Below are positions 27,924 through 35,536 of a stretch of 64,000 nt of DNA, in pieces. Below the pieces are notes generated by a model. It did not search any database and was not told the DNA's origin. It saw nothing but the letters and a program-made list of their open reading frames with translations. This stretch comes from Bythopirellula polymerisocia. Its GTDB lineage: Bacteria > Planctomycetota > Planctomycetia > Pirellulales > Lacipirellulaceae. The position numbers and the translations under genes were made by a program. Every line of letters begins with the position of its first letter. The stretch's first letter is position 1. Location: NCBI RefSeq assembly GCF_007860015.1, contig NZ_SJPS01000012.1, forward strand, positions 20,898 through 84,897, given 5' to 3'.

Positions 27924-28996
27924 GGGATTCGATGAGGGAATCCTGAACTCGCTCGCTCCTCGATTTGATCGTCCTTCCCGCGAATAAGAAACAACGCCGC
28001 CACGTCGTGGTCCTCACACCAATCATATCCGCTTTCCTCTCCCATGACCAACAACGTCGTCGCCAGCGCGTCAGCCTCCATACAGGTGTCGGCGACCACT
28101 GAAACGGTTGCCACCTGGTGCTGTACCGGTCGGCCCGTCGCGGGGTTGATCGTATGAGAATAGCGGATACCGTTCTGCTCGAAGAAATTGCGATAGTCTC
28201 CCGAAGTGGCCAAAGCAGAGTCTTCCAATTCCAAGACCTCGCGGACTGTACGACCTGTCTCGTCAGGCTGCTCGATGCCAATCTTCCAGGGAATATCTCC
28301 CGGCTTGTGACCTTGAGTGCGGACCTCGCCGCCGATTTCTACCATCGAGGATCCGATGCCTTCTTCGATTAGCAATTCGGTGACAGCGTCGACGGCATAT
28401 CCCTTAGCCACTGCCGACAGATCAAGATAGATGCCAGGAATAACTTTGCGAAGGGCAGGGGGGGCGAGTCGAGCTTCGACATGCCGATACCCAATCCGCT
28501 TGAGCGTAGCGTTTATTTCCTCATCACTGGGCGATTTGGAGCGTCGCCCGTCGGGGCCAAACCCCCACAAATTTACCGCAGGTCCTACCGTCGGATCGAA
28601 CGCACCTCTTGAATCCTCCGCCACCTGCAATGCATACGTGACTACTTCTGCAGTCTCCTGGGAGACAGAAAACCAATCGTCCCCGTCTGACTGGTTGAAC
28701 AGTGAAAGTTCTGACTCAGGGTCGTACGTGGACATCATTCGATTAATCGCGGTGAGTCGATTGTCCACAGCCTTTTGCAAAGTATTAAGATCTAAGTCCT
28801 TACTCGGCAATACAACACTAATAGAATAGCGAGTCCCCATGGTGGGGCCAGAAAAATTCTTGACACCAGCAGCAGACGCAGCAAGCCACATGGAGATAAA
28901 GGTGGGTACACTAAGAAAAAACAATAAGACTCCACAGACTATTAAGCACCCTTTGTCATCAGGGTATATAAAAGGCTTACCCACCGAAGTCGTCAT
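27920..28996 (-). CDS. apbE: FAD:protein FMN transferase ApbE
   Basis: About 358 residues. It covalently attaches FMN from FAD to a Thr in the NqrB and NqrC SGAT-type sequences. A short N-terminal membrane or signal segment (CLIVCGVLLFFLSVPTFISM) precedes FSGPTMGTRYSISVVLP. Family motifs are GAFDPTVGPAVNLWGFG and LDLSAVAKGYAVDAV, then SSMVEIGGEVRTQG and RYSHTINPATGRPV. A frame from a GTG at 29020 adds eight residues; the ATG at 28996 is taken. It overlaps the nqrF end by 20 bases, so expression is with nqrF. Confidence 0.92.
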   Translation of the reverse strand: MTTSVGKPFIYPDDKGCLIVCGVLLFFLSVPTFISMWLAASAAGVKNFSGPTMGTRYSISVVLPSKDLDLNTLQKAVDNRLTAINRMMSTYDPESELSLFNQSDGDDWFSVSQETAEVVTYALQVAEDSRGAFDPTVGPAVNLWGFGPDGRRSKSPSDEEINATLKRIGYRHVEARLAPPALRKVIPGIYLDLSAVAKGYAVDAVTELLIEEGIGSSMVEIGGEVRTQGHKPGDIPWKIGIEQPDETGRTVREVLELEDSALATSGDYRNFFEQNGIRYSHTINPATGRPVQHQVATVSVVADTCMEADALATTLLVMGEESGYDWCEDHDVAALFLIRGKDDQIEERASSGFPHRIP

Positions 28997-30200
28997 AGGC
29001 AATGTTTTCTTTCTCGACACCCAGATCGTCGAGCATCTTGAACACGGCCGCGTTCATCATCGGTGGGCCACAGATGTAATACTCGATGTCTTCCGGAGCG
29101 GGATGGTCCTTCAGATAGTTGTCGTTCAACACCTGATGGATGAAGCCGGTGTAACCATCCCAATTGTCTTCGGGCTGCGGTTCGGAGAGGGCGATGTTGA
29201 ACTTGAAGTTCGGAAACTCCTTCTCGATCTCGCGGAAGTGGTCCACATAGAATAACTCCCGTAGACTTCGACCACCGTACCAATAAGACACTTTACGATT
29301 GGTCTTGAGGTTTCGGAACAGCTCGAAGATGTGGCTCCGCAGCGGTGCCATGCCTGCCCCACCGCCAATGTAGACCATTTCGGCATCAGTGTCCTTAATA
29401 AAGAACTCGCCGTAAGGTCCAGAGATGGTCACTTCGTCTCCCGGTTTGCAACCGAAAATATACGACGACATCTTTCCTGGTGGCGTCCCATCCGGAGCGC
29501 GTGGCGGGGGACTAGCCACGCGGACATTAAGCATAATGATCCCTTTTTCGCCGGGATAGTTGGCCATCGAATATGCCCGTGTCACAGTCTCGTCAACTTT
29601 GGACACATAGCGCCACACATTGTACTTGTCCCAATCACCGCGGAAGCGCTCGTCGATGTCGAAGTCTTTGTAAGCCACTTCATGAGGCGGGCACTCGATC
29701 TGGATGTAGCCCCCGGCCTTGAAGTCGACATCCTCCCCTTCGGGCAATTCGAGTAGAAATTCTTTGATAAATGTGGCAACGTTGCGATTTGACTTGACTT
29801 TGCAGCGCCACTTTTTTGTGTCGAAGGCTTCGGGAGGGACTTCGACATCCATGTCCTGCTTAACGGCAACCTGACAAGAAAGTCGCATCCCTTCGCGTGC
29901 TTCAAGCTTACTTATGTGAGCTTTTTCAGTAGGCAAAATGTCGCCGCCACCCGAGTGAATATGAACTTTGCACTGGGCACAGGTTCCACCTCCACCGCAG
30001 GCAGAGGAGACAAACACACCCGCATCAGCCAGCGCACCAAGCAACTTGCCCCCCGCAGGGACAGATACCGATTTCTGCTCGTTGATCCGAATATTGACGT
30101 TTCCAGATGCGACTAGCTTCGCTTTCGCTGCCAGAATAAGCAATACCAAGGCCAACACGACCACAGTAAACATCAACATGCCGATTAAAACTTCAAACAT
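28977..30200 (-). CDS. nqrF: Na+-NQR subunit F (NADH-oxidising flavo-iron-sulfur subunit)
   Basis: 407 residues. A single N-terminal helix (MLMFTVVVLALVLLILAAKA) is followed by a [2Fe-2S] ferredoxin domain with C-G-G-G-G-T-C-A-Q-C near residue 70 and the fourth Cys in MRLSCQVAV near 110. Next comes the FAD domain with RAYSMANYPGE and GPYGEFFIKDTDAEMVYIGGG, and the NADH site as YIGGGAGMAPLRSHIFELF and YYICGPPMMNAAVFKML. It takes electrons from NADH into the sodium pump. The operon order A-B-C-D-E-[insert]-F is otherwise canonical. Confidence 0.96.
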   Translation of the reverse strand: MFEVLIGMLMFTVVVLALVLLILAAKAKLVASGNVNIRINEQKSVSVPAGGKLLGALADAGVFVSSACGGGGTCAQCKVHIHSGGGDILPTEKAHISKLEAREGMRLSCQVAVKQDMDVEVPPEAFDTKKWRCKVKSNRNVATFIKEFLLELPEGEDVDFKAGGYIQIECPPHEVAYKDFDIDERFRGDWDKYNVWRYVSKVDETVTRAYSMANYPGEKGIIMLNVRVASPPPRAPDGTPPGKMSSYIFGCKPGDEVTISGPYGEFFIKDTDAEMVYIGGGAGMAPLRSHIFELFRNLKTNRKVSYWYGGRSLRELFYVDHFREIEKEFPNFKFNIALSEPQPEDNWDGYTGFIHQVLNDNYLKDHPAPEDIEYYICGPPMMNAAVFKMLDDLGVEKENIAYDDFGG

Positions 30201-30210
30201 ATAGTAGCCT

Positions 30211-30240
30211 TTAGCTATTGGCTATTAGTAATTGGCAAGA
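30211..30240. repeat. Left short repeat flanking the nqr four-helix-bundle gene
   Basis: Contains AGCTATTGGCTATTAG then TAATTGGCAAG, an imperfect inverted match to the sequence on the other side of the inserted gene (30599-30632). Similar words occur at the nqrA-nqrB junction (33915-33970) and around the suc insert. May be ends of a mobile unit or remnants of insertion. Confidence 0.5.
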
Positions 30241-30594
30241 CTAGGACCGCAGACTCTTGCCTAGAGCGTTTAACATCTTCTTAACTTCATTGATCGCTTG
30301 GTCAAACTCAACATAGAGGGGTTCCTGCATCTCGCTTAAATCTCGAGCTAAGAGAAGATGATAGTCAACCTCGGAGGCAGACCCACTGGCGATATCGACA
30401 AAACGACGTAAGTCGCCTACCGTTGACCTGCCACAGCCTTCTGCGAGATTGGCGCCGATCGATGCTGATGCTCTGCGCAACTGTGAAGTCAATCCGTAGA
30501 CTTCAGCTCGGGAAAAGCTCCGAGTCGTCTTGTAGATATTCAAGGTTAGTTCATGAGCCTTCTTCCAAACCTGCAGTTGTCGAAAGTCTCTCAT
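30241..30594 (-). CDS. Four-helix-bundle protein (23S-IVP/S23 family), inserted in nqr operon
   Basis: 117 residues: MRDFRQLQVWKKAHELTLN, then YGLTSQLRRASASIGANLAEGCGR and ASGSASEVDYHLLLARDL. This is the PF05635-type four-helix bundle first known from intervening sequences of 23S rRNA genes. Here there is no rRNA; the gene sits between nqrE and nqrF, two subunits that normally adjoin. A paralogue with the same motifs lies between sucC and sucD (41207). Biochemical function is unknown; it may be nucleic-acid binding. Its insertion does not break the operon orientation. Confidence 0.85.
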   Translation of the reverse strand: MRDFRQLQVWKKAHELTLNIYKTTRSFSRAEVYGLTSQLRRASASIGANLAEGCGRSTVGDLRRFVDIASGSASEVDYHLLLARDLSEMQEPLYVEFDQAINEVKKMLNALGKSLRS

Positions 30595-30598
30595 AATT

Positions 30599-30632
30599 CT
30601 CTCCTAATTGCCAATAGCTAACTGCTAATAGC
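30599..30632. repeat. Right short repeat flanking the nqr four-helix-bundle gene
   Basis: TAATTGCCAATAGC then TAACTGCTAATAGCT; read on the other strand this resembles the left flank, so the inserted gene is bounded by imperfect inverted sequences of about 30 bases. Confidence 0.5.
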
Positions 30633-30637
30633 TCTTC

Positions 30638-31246
30638 TCACATCCCGCCGAACGACATGAACGCCAAGGCCATCAAACCCGCGGTCATGAAGGTAATGCC
30701 CAAACCCTTGAGTCCGTCTGGGACATCGCTGTATTTCATCTTTTCACGAATGCCAGCCAGGGCCACGATGGCTAGCGCCCAGCCCACGCCGGCACCAAAA
30801 CCGAACACACAGCTTTCAGGAAAATTGTAGTCTCGCTCCTGCATGAACAGCGAGCCCGCCAAAATTGCGCAGTTCACGGTAATCAGCGGCAGAAAGATTC
30901 CTAGTGCATTGTAGAGAGGTGGGAAATAACGGTCCAATGTCATTTCCAATATCTGTACCATCGCCGCAATCGTGCCGATGTAGGTAATAAGTGAAAGGAA
31001 GGTTAGGTCGATATCACTATATTCGCTGCTGATCCAACTCAGAGCCCCCGGCTTCAGCAAATAATTCAGCAGCAGATTATTGGCAGGCACTGTTATTGTG
31101 AGAATCACGATCACCGCGATCCCCAAACCAATCGCCGTCTTCACCGACTTCGAGACCGCGATGAAAGTACACATTCCCAAAAAGAATGCCAGGGCCATGT
31201 TCTCCACGAACACCGACTTCATGAATATCGAGAGATAATGTTCCAT
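30638..31246 (-). CDS. nqrE: Na+-NQR subunit E
   Basis: 202 residues, six membrane helices, paralogous fold to NqrD. ENMALAFFLGMCTFIAVSKS is the conserved Cys-bearing first helix of the family, and LFMQERDYNFPESCVFGFGAG with VNCAILAGS gives the second conserved Cys site; the Cys residues bind the intramembrane iron centre of NqrD/E. With NqrD it makes the membrane half of the sodium path. It is separated from nqrD by 4 bases and from nqrF by the inserted gene. Confidence 0.95.
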   Translation of the reverse strand: MEHYLSIFMKSVFVENMALAFFLGMCTFIAVSKSVKTAIGLGIAVIVILTITVPANNLLLNYLLKPGALSWISSEYSDIDLTFLSLITYIGTIAAMVQILEMTLDRYFPPLYNALGIFLPLITVNCAILAGSLFMQERDYNFPESCVFGFGAGVGWALAIVALAGIREKMKYSDVPDGLKGLGITFMTAGLMALAFMSFGGM

Positions 31247-31250
31247 GGTC

Positions 31251-31880
31251 TTAGGCTCCGTGTTCCACTTGTTCTGGCTTCCAGGTTCGCTGTGCCCAGA
31301 TCAACAAGCCAATGAGAAAAAATGCACTCGGCGGCAATAGCAACAGCCCATTCGGGACATACCAGCCGCCATCGTTTACTGAAGGGAGGACAGGGTATCC
31401 CCAGAGTTTGCCAGCCCCGATAAGTTCGCGACAAAAACCCACGATGAGCAACACGAGGCTGTAACCTAACCCTGCACCGATCCCGTCGGCAGCACTTAGC
31501 AGGGGAGGGCTCTTCATCGCAAACGCCTCGGCCCGACCCATCACGATACAGTTCGTAATGATAAGCCCGACAAAGACCGAGAGTTGCTTGCTGATGTCAA
31601 AGAAATATGCCTTTAAGAACTGATCCACAATGATTACCAGCGAGGCAATGATCGTCATTTGCACAATGATACGAATGCTACTGGGTATGTAATTGCGGAT
31701 CATGCTCACCGCAGCATTCGAGCAACCGGTCACGAGTACGACCGCCAAGGCCATTACCGCAGCAGTCTGCAATTTGCTCGTCACGGCGAGTGCGGAGCAA
31801 ATCCCCAACACACCCACGGTGATCTGGTTCTTGTCGACCAGCGAACTCAGAATCGCTTCTTTATACTTAGCGTCAGCCAC
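31251..31880 (-). CDS. nqrD: Na+-NQR subunit D
   Basis: 209 residues, six helices. The N-terminal VDKNQITVGVLGICSALAVT contains the conserved Cys in its family position, and LIITNCIVMGRAEAFAMKSP the second; both contribute to the iron site with NqrE. Length and helix count match characterised NqrD. Immediately follows nqrC (5 bases) and precedes nqrE, showing a tight operon. Confidence 0.95.
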   Translation of the reverse strand: MADAKYKEAILSSLVDKNQITVGVLGICSALAVTSKLQTAAVMALAVVLVTGCSNAAVSMIRNYIPSSIRIIVQMTIIASLVIIVDQFLKAYFFDISKQLSVFVGLIITNCIVMGRAEAFAMKSPPLLSAADGIGAGLGYSLVLLIVGFCRELIGAGKLWGYPVLPSVNDGGWYVPNGLLLLPPSAFFLIGLLIWAQRTWKPEQVEHGA

Positions 31881-31885
31881 GAGTA

Positions 31886-32689
31886 TTATTCTCCTGTTTG
31901 TGCGGTAAGTTTTTCCAGATAGGGGCCGAATCCCTCGGGTCCCATCCAGTACTGCACAAGTTTTGTTACGCCATTACTAGTAATTGTCGCGCCTGAAAGC
32001 CCGTCAACTTCAAACTTGGCCATCGGGTCATCAGGGGGCACAGATCCCTTAATGACATGCAGGGCAATCTTGTCCCAATCTTTTTTTGAATGGAGTTGCT
32101 TGCCTGGCCAAAGGGCCGTCCATTGAGGATTCTCGATTTCACCCCCCAAACCGGGAGTTTCACCATGCTCGTAGAAAGTGATGCCTCGCACGGTATTGCC
32201 ATCTGCATCAATAGATATAAACCCATAAAGCGTTGACCAGAGTCCCTTGCCATGAATCGGGAGAACCACTTCATCGAGTTTGCCAGTTTCGTCTTTAACT
32301 TGATATGCAAAAGCATACTTGGCCCGTTGCTTAATGCCTCCTAGCGCCGAAGTGGGTTCGACAGGGGCATTCATTTGTGGATCGCGGGCCGCGTCCCGTT
32401 GATTGTATTTCGAAGGATCGACGACATCACTGCCGACCGGTTCGCCGGAGTCCAATTCCAGTAGGACACTTTCAATCCTCTCGGCAAACATCTCTTCGAT
32501 TTCTGCGGGGGAATTCTCTCCCTCCTTGTATAGCCCGGCTGCCACCAGCACATTTTTCTTTTGGTCAAGCAGCTTGTTGGACTCTTGTTTGCTGCGCAGT
32601 CCAACAGCTGCACTAGCAACGAGCACCGAACAGACCACGCACAACACGGTGGCAACCAGCAATGTGTAGGGTACGCTATCACGCCGCAT
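31886..32689 (-). CDS. nqrC: Na+-NQR subunit C
   Basis: 267 residues. An N-terminal helix (PYTLLVATVLCVVCSVLVAS) anchors a periplasmic flavin domain. The FMN-binding motif is VDGLSGATITSNGVTKL, where the Thr of SGAT takes covalent FMN from ApbE. GLWSTLYGFISIDADGN and YEHGETPGLGGEI are further family segments. ATG at 32689 with GGAGG 6 bases upstream is chosen; it overlaps the nqrB end by 11 bases. The frame is open another 48 bases upstream inside nqrB. Confidence 0.95.
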   Translation of the reverse strand: MRRDSVPYTLLVATVLCVVCSVLVASAAVGLRSKQESNKLLDQKKNVLVAAGLYKEGENSPAEIEEMFAERIESVLLELDSGEPVGSDVVDPSKYNQRDAARDPQMNAPVEPTSALGGIKQRAKYAFAYQVKDETGKLDEVVLPIHGKGLWSTLYGFISIDADGNTVRGITFYEHGETPGLGGEIENPQWTALWPGKQLHSKKDWDKIALHVIKGSVPPDDPMAKFEVDGLSGATITSNGVTKLVQYWMGPEGFGPYLEKLTAQTGE

Positions 32690-33899
32690 AGCGAGCCTCC
32701 CTCCGCTTAATGTTCGCTTGGACGACAAAATAATCAATCAACGGCGCAAAGGTATTGCCAAACAAAATGGCTAGCATGATTCCTTCTGGAAAGGCCGGAT
32801 TGATCACGCGGATCAATATCGTCATTACACCGATCAAGATGCCGTAGAACCATCGACCGACGTCAGTCATGGCTGCCGATACAGGGTCAGTAGCCATGTA
32901 TACCGTGCCGAAGGCAAATCCACCGATTACGAAATGCCAAAACGGGTTCAGTGTCATCATGGCGTTTTGAGTTGCGTTGCCGCTGAAAATCCAAAAAAGC
33001 CCCGAAGTCACGAACGCCCCAGAGACGACACCCGCCATCACTCGCCAGGAACCAATCCCCACAGAGATCAATAGGACCGCCCCCAGCAGACATGCCAAAG
33101 TCGAGGATTCTCCCATCGAACCCTGGATATAACCAAAAAAGCAATCTAACCAGGAATAGCCTGTGAGTGCGGGAATGGTATCTGAAACTTGTGCCGAAGC
33201 CATCGCACCCAAAGGGGTGGCTGCCGAGAAGCCATCAGCAGCCGTCCAAATGGTCATGCCCGTGAGTTGTGTGGGATATGCGAAATACAGAAAGGCACGA
33301 CCAGTAAGGGCGGGGTTGAGAAAGTTTTTTCCGATACCACCATAGATCTCTTTGCCGATCACCACTCCAAACGAGATTCCCAGTGCCACTTGCCAGAGAG
33401 GAATGGTTGGTGGCAGGGTCAACGGAAATAGCGCACTGGTAACCAGAAAGCCTTCATTAATTTCATGCTTGCGCACGCTAGCAAACAACCCTTCCCAGGC
33501 ACCCCCTACCGCAACGGTGACGAAATACACTGGGATAAAAAAGAGTGCACCAAGCACCATGTTGTCCACGAAACTCGCCGGATCGTGCCCACGCCCCAAG
33601 GCGGTCATGACATCTTCCCGCCACCCTTCAATAGGGGTTCCCTGCCCGTTAGCAATCGCTAGGTTTGCCTGATAACCCGTATTGTCCAAGGCCATAAAGA
33701 AGCAGGGAGCCAAAGCCACAACCACCAAAGACATCATTCGCTTTAGGTTCATCCCATCACGAACATGGGATGCACCTTTGGTCGTGTCACTTGGAGTGTA
33801 AAGAAACGTATCGATCGCTTCATACATGGGGTAGAGCTTTTCCAGCTTACTACCTTTGCTGAAAGCAGGATGCAGTCGATCTAGCAGTTTCCGCAACAC
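32679..33899 (-). CDS. nqrB: Na+-NQR subunit B
   Basis: 406 residues, about ten helices. The FMN-attachment region is DGFSAATPLGAMASAQV near residue 230, corresponding to the covalent Thr of characterised NqrB. VREIDGFLVTSALFPLTLPP-type segment is present as EINEGFLVTSALFPLTLPPT, and NPFWHFVIGGFAFGTVYMAT DPVSAAM-type helices follow. Also a binding partner for riboflavin. It starts 79 bases after nqrA; this spacer carries the same short repeat words seen around the inserted genes. Confidence 0.96.
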   Translation of the reverse strand: MLRKLLDRLHPAFSKGSKLEKLYPMYEAIDTFLYTPSDTTKGASHVRDGMNLKRMMSLVVVALAPCFFMALDNTGYQANLAIANGQGTPIEGWREDVMTALGRGHDPASFVDNMVLGALFFIPVYFVTVAVGGAWEGLFASVRKHEINEGFLVTSALFPLTLPPTIPLWQVALGISFGVVIGKEIYGGIGKNFLNPALTGRAFLYFAYPTQLTGMTIWTAADGFSAATPLGAMASAQVSDTIPALTGYSWLDCFFGYIQGSMGESSTLACLLGAVLLISVGIGSWRVMAGVVSGAFVTSGLFWIFSGNATQNAMMTLNPFWHFVIGGFAFGTVYMATDPVSAAMTDVGRWFYGILIGVMTILIRVINPAFPEGIMLAILFGNTFAPLIDYFVVQANIKRREARYAA

Positions 33900-33914
33900 A
33901 AATGTTTCCTTAGT

Positions 33915-33970
33915 TTTAAATGCTATTAGCAGTTAGTCGTTTTTAGTCACAGGTGGTCGAACGACTAATC
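33915..33970. repeat. Short repeat-bearing spacer between nqrA and nqrB
   Basis: Contains AAATGCTATTAGCAGTTAGTCG and GTCGAACGACTAATCTCTAAG in the 79-base nqrA-nqrB gap. The words match those bordering the four-helix-bundle genes but no gene is present here, so it may be an empty or solo copy. Inference only. Confidence 0.4.
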
Positions 33971-33978
33971 TCTAAGCT

Positions 33979-35352
33979 CTAACCTTCCACTTCGATTTTC
34001 GTCAGCGTATCTCGGAGCAAAGGGCCAAATTCATGCTTGCCAGGATCTACGTAAGTACACAACGCCAGATCCTCCTCGTCGAGTTCTAAGACTCCAAGTT
34101 GCTGGGCGAAATCGCTATCGCCAACAGTCAATGACTTGAGTAGCGGAGTGGCGATGATATCCAGCGGCATCACTTGCTCATACATACCGATCGGAACAAT
34201 TGCTCGCGGGCTTCCTTCTGTGCCAGTATCAAACTTGAAGCGGTGAGAATTGCCGGCGACGCTGCTCCACGCAGAGGCGAACACACGACGCACAGAGAAC
34301 TTGTCTGCTCCTGGCTTCATCCAGCCTAAGAAATCCCGTTCTCCTCCCTCAGCCAGCAAAGTCACCTGGTTGTGGAATCGTCCTAGGAAATCTATGGGGG
34401 GCACACTACGCCTTCCCGAAAGCACGCTGCCCGAGATCACCCTCACTCCATGCCTGGACGGAGTAGTAAACTGCCAAGCAGTGAGTTCTTCAAGCGACGC
34501 TCCAATACGTGTCCGCACTAGTCGTGGCGAGTTTACCACAGGGCCGGCAATTGAAACGACCCGCTCGGTGAGCAATTCGCCCGTCAGGAACAAATGACCC
34601 ACAGCAATCACATCCTGATAGCCGATATGCCAAACGGTCCGGCTACGGTCTACAGGCATAAGCGTGTGAATATGCGTACCCACCAAACCCGACGGATGGG
34701 GGCCATCGAATGCATGAAACTCGACAGGAGTCTTCCCTTCGCCGGGTATCTCAGACGCTGCCTTGCGGCAGACATAGGTAGGTCCATCGCTCAGTCGGCT
34801 CAAGACTTCAAGTCCGGCGACGAAATCGGCGGGTCGCTCGGCGATGACTATACTCGGATCGGGAGCTAGTGGATTTGTATCCACTGCTGTGATGAACAAT
34901 GCATTGGGAACTGAATCTATGACGGGAACCTTGCTAAATGGCCTCGTCCGCAGGGCAGTCCACATCCCCGAAGCAACAAGCTGCTCGCAGATCTGTTTGC
35001 GGTCTAGCTGGGTCAGATTCTGGTCAGGAAAGGCAGCAAACTTTTCCTGGTCTTCCCCTTCGATCTCGATCACCAATGAGAGGAATTTCCGCTTGGCTCC
35101 ACGGTTGACTCCCACGACCTTACCAGCAGCAGGGGAGGTGAACTGCACGCCGGGGGTCTTCTTGTCGGTAAAAACCGCCTGCCCAAGTTTTACGTGGTCC
35201 CCTTCAGAGACGAGCATGGTGGGCTTCATACCTACGTAATCTGACGCCACGAGAGCCACATGTCGGATAACGGGACTTTCGGAGATCGCCTGCGCAGGCT
35301 CCCCTTCGATTGGCAGATCCAAACCCTTGGCGATCTGATGGACGCTGGTCAT
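33979..35352 (-). CDS. nqrA: Na+-NQR subunit A
   Basis: 457 residues, cytoplasmic-side subunit of the sodium-pumping NADH:quinone reductase, near the quinone site. VHQIAKGLDLPIEGEPAQAI is the conserved N-terminus; KPTMLVSEGDHVKLGQAVFTDKK gives the biotinyl-like domain, followed by FTSPAAGKVVGVNRGAKR. Later GPVVNSPRLVRTRIGASLEEL region and IPIGMYEQVMPLDIIATPLL are NqrA signatures. First gene of the operon; about 185 bases separate it from the GH15 gene, where its promoter should lie on the minus strand. Confidence 0.95.
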   Translation of the reverse strand: MTSVHQIAKGLDLPIEGEPAQAISESPVIRHVALVASDYVGMKPTMLVSEGDHVKLGQAVFTDKKTPGVQFTSPAAGKVVGVNRGAKRKFLSLVIEIEGEDQEKFAAFPDQNLTQLDRKQICEQLVASGMWTALRTRPFSKVPVIDSVPNALFITAVDTNPLAPDPSIVIAERPADFVAGLEVLSRLSDGPTYVCRKAASEIPGEGKTPVEFHAFDGPHPSGLVGTHIHTLMPVDRSRTVWHIGYQDVIAVGHLFLTGELLTERVVSIAGPVVNSPRLVRTRIGASLEELTAWQFTTPSRHGVRVISGSVLSGRRSVPPIDFLGRFHNQVTLLAEGGERDFLGWMKPGADKFSVRRVFASAWSSVAGNSHRFKFDTGTEGSPRAIVPIGMYEQVMPLDIIATPLLKSLTVGDSDFAQQLGVLELDEEDLALCTYVDPGKHEFGPLLRDTLTKIEVEG

Positions 35353-35536
35353 GAACTTGGAATTGTCCCGGGGGGCAGGGTTTTAGTGGGCGAATCCGCA
35401 CAGCAGGGGTTTGTGAATTTTTTCACAAATAGACCCGCGAGTCAATAACCTACTACTGGCAAAGGCTTTCTGCAAGACCTATCCCTCCCCACAAAGCCGC
35501 GACCGCTGGTCGCAAACTGTCCTGGCCACACCACCA

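Noticed and set aside
30241..30594. IVP gene as evidence for a nearby 23S rRNA gene
   Set aside because: No rRNA-like sequence surrounds either copy.
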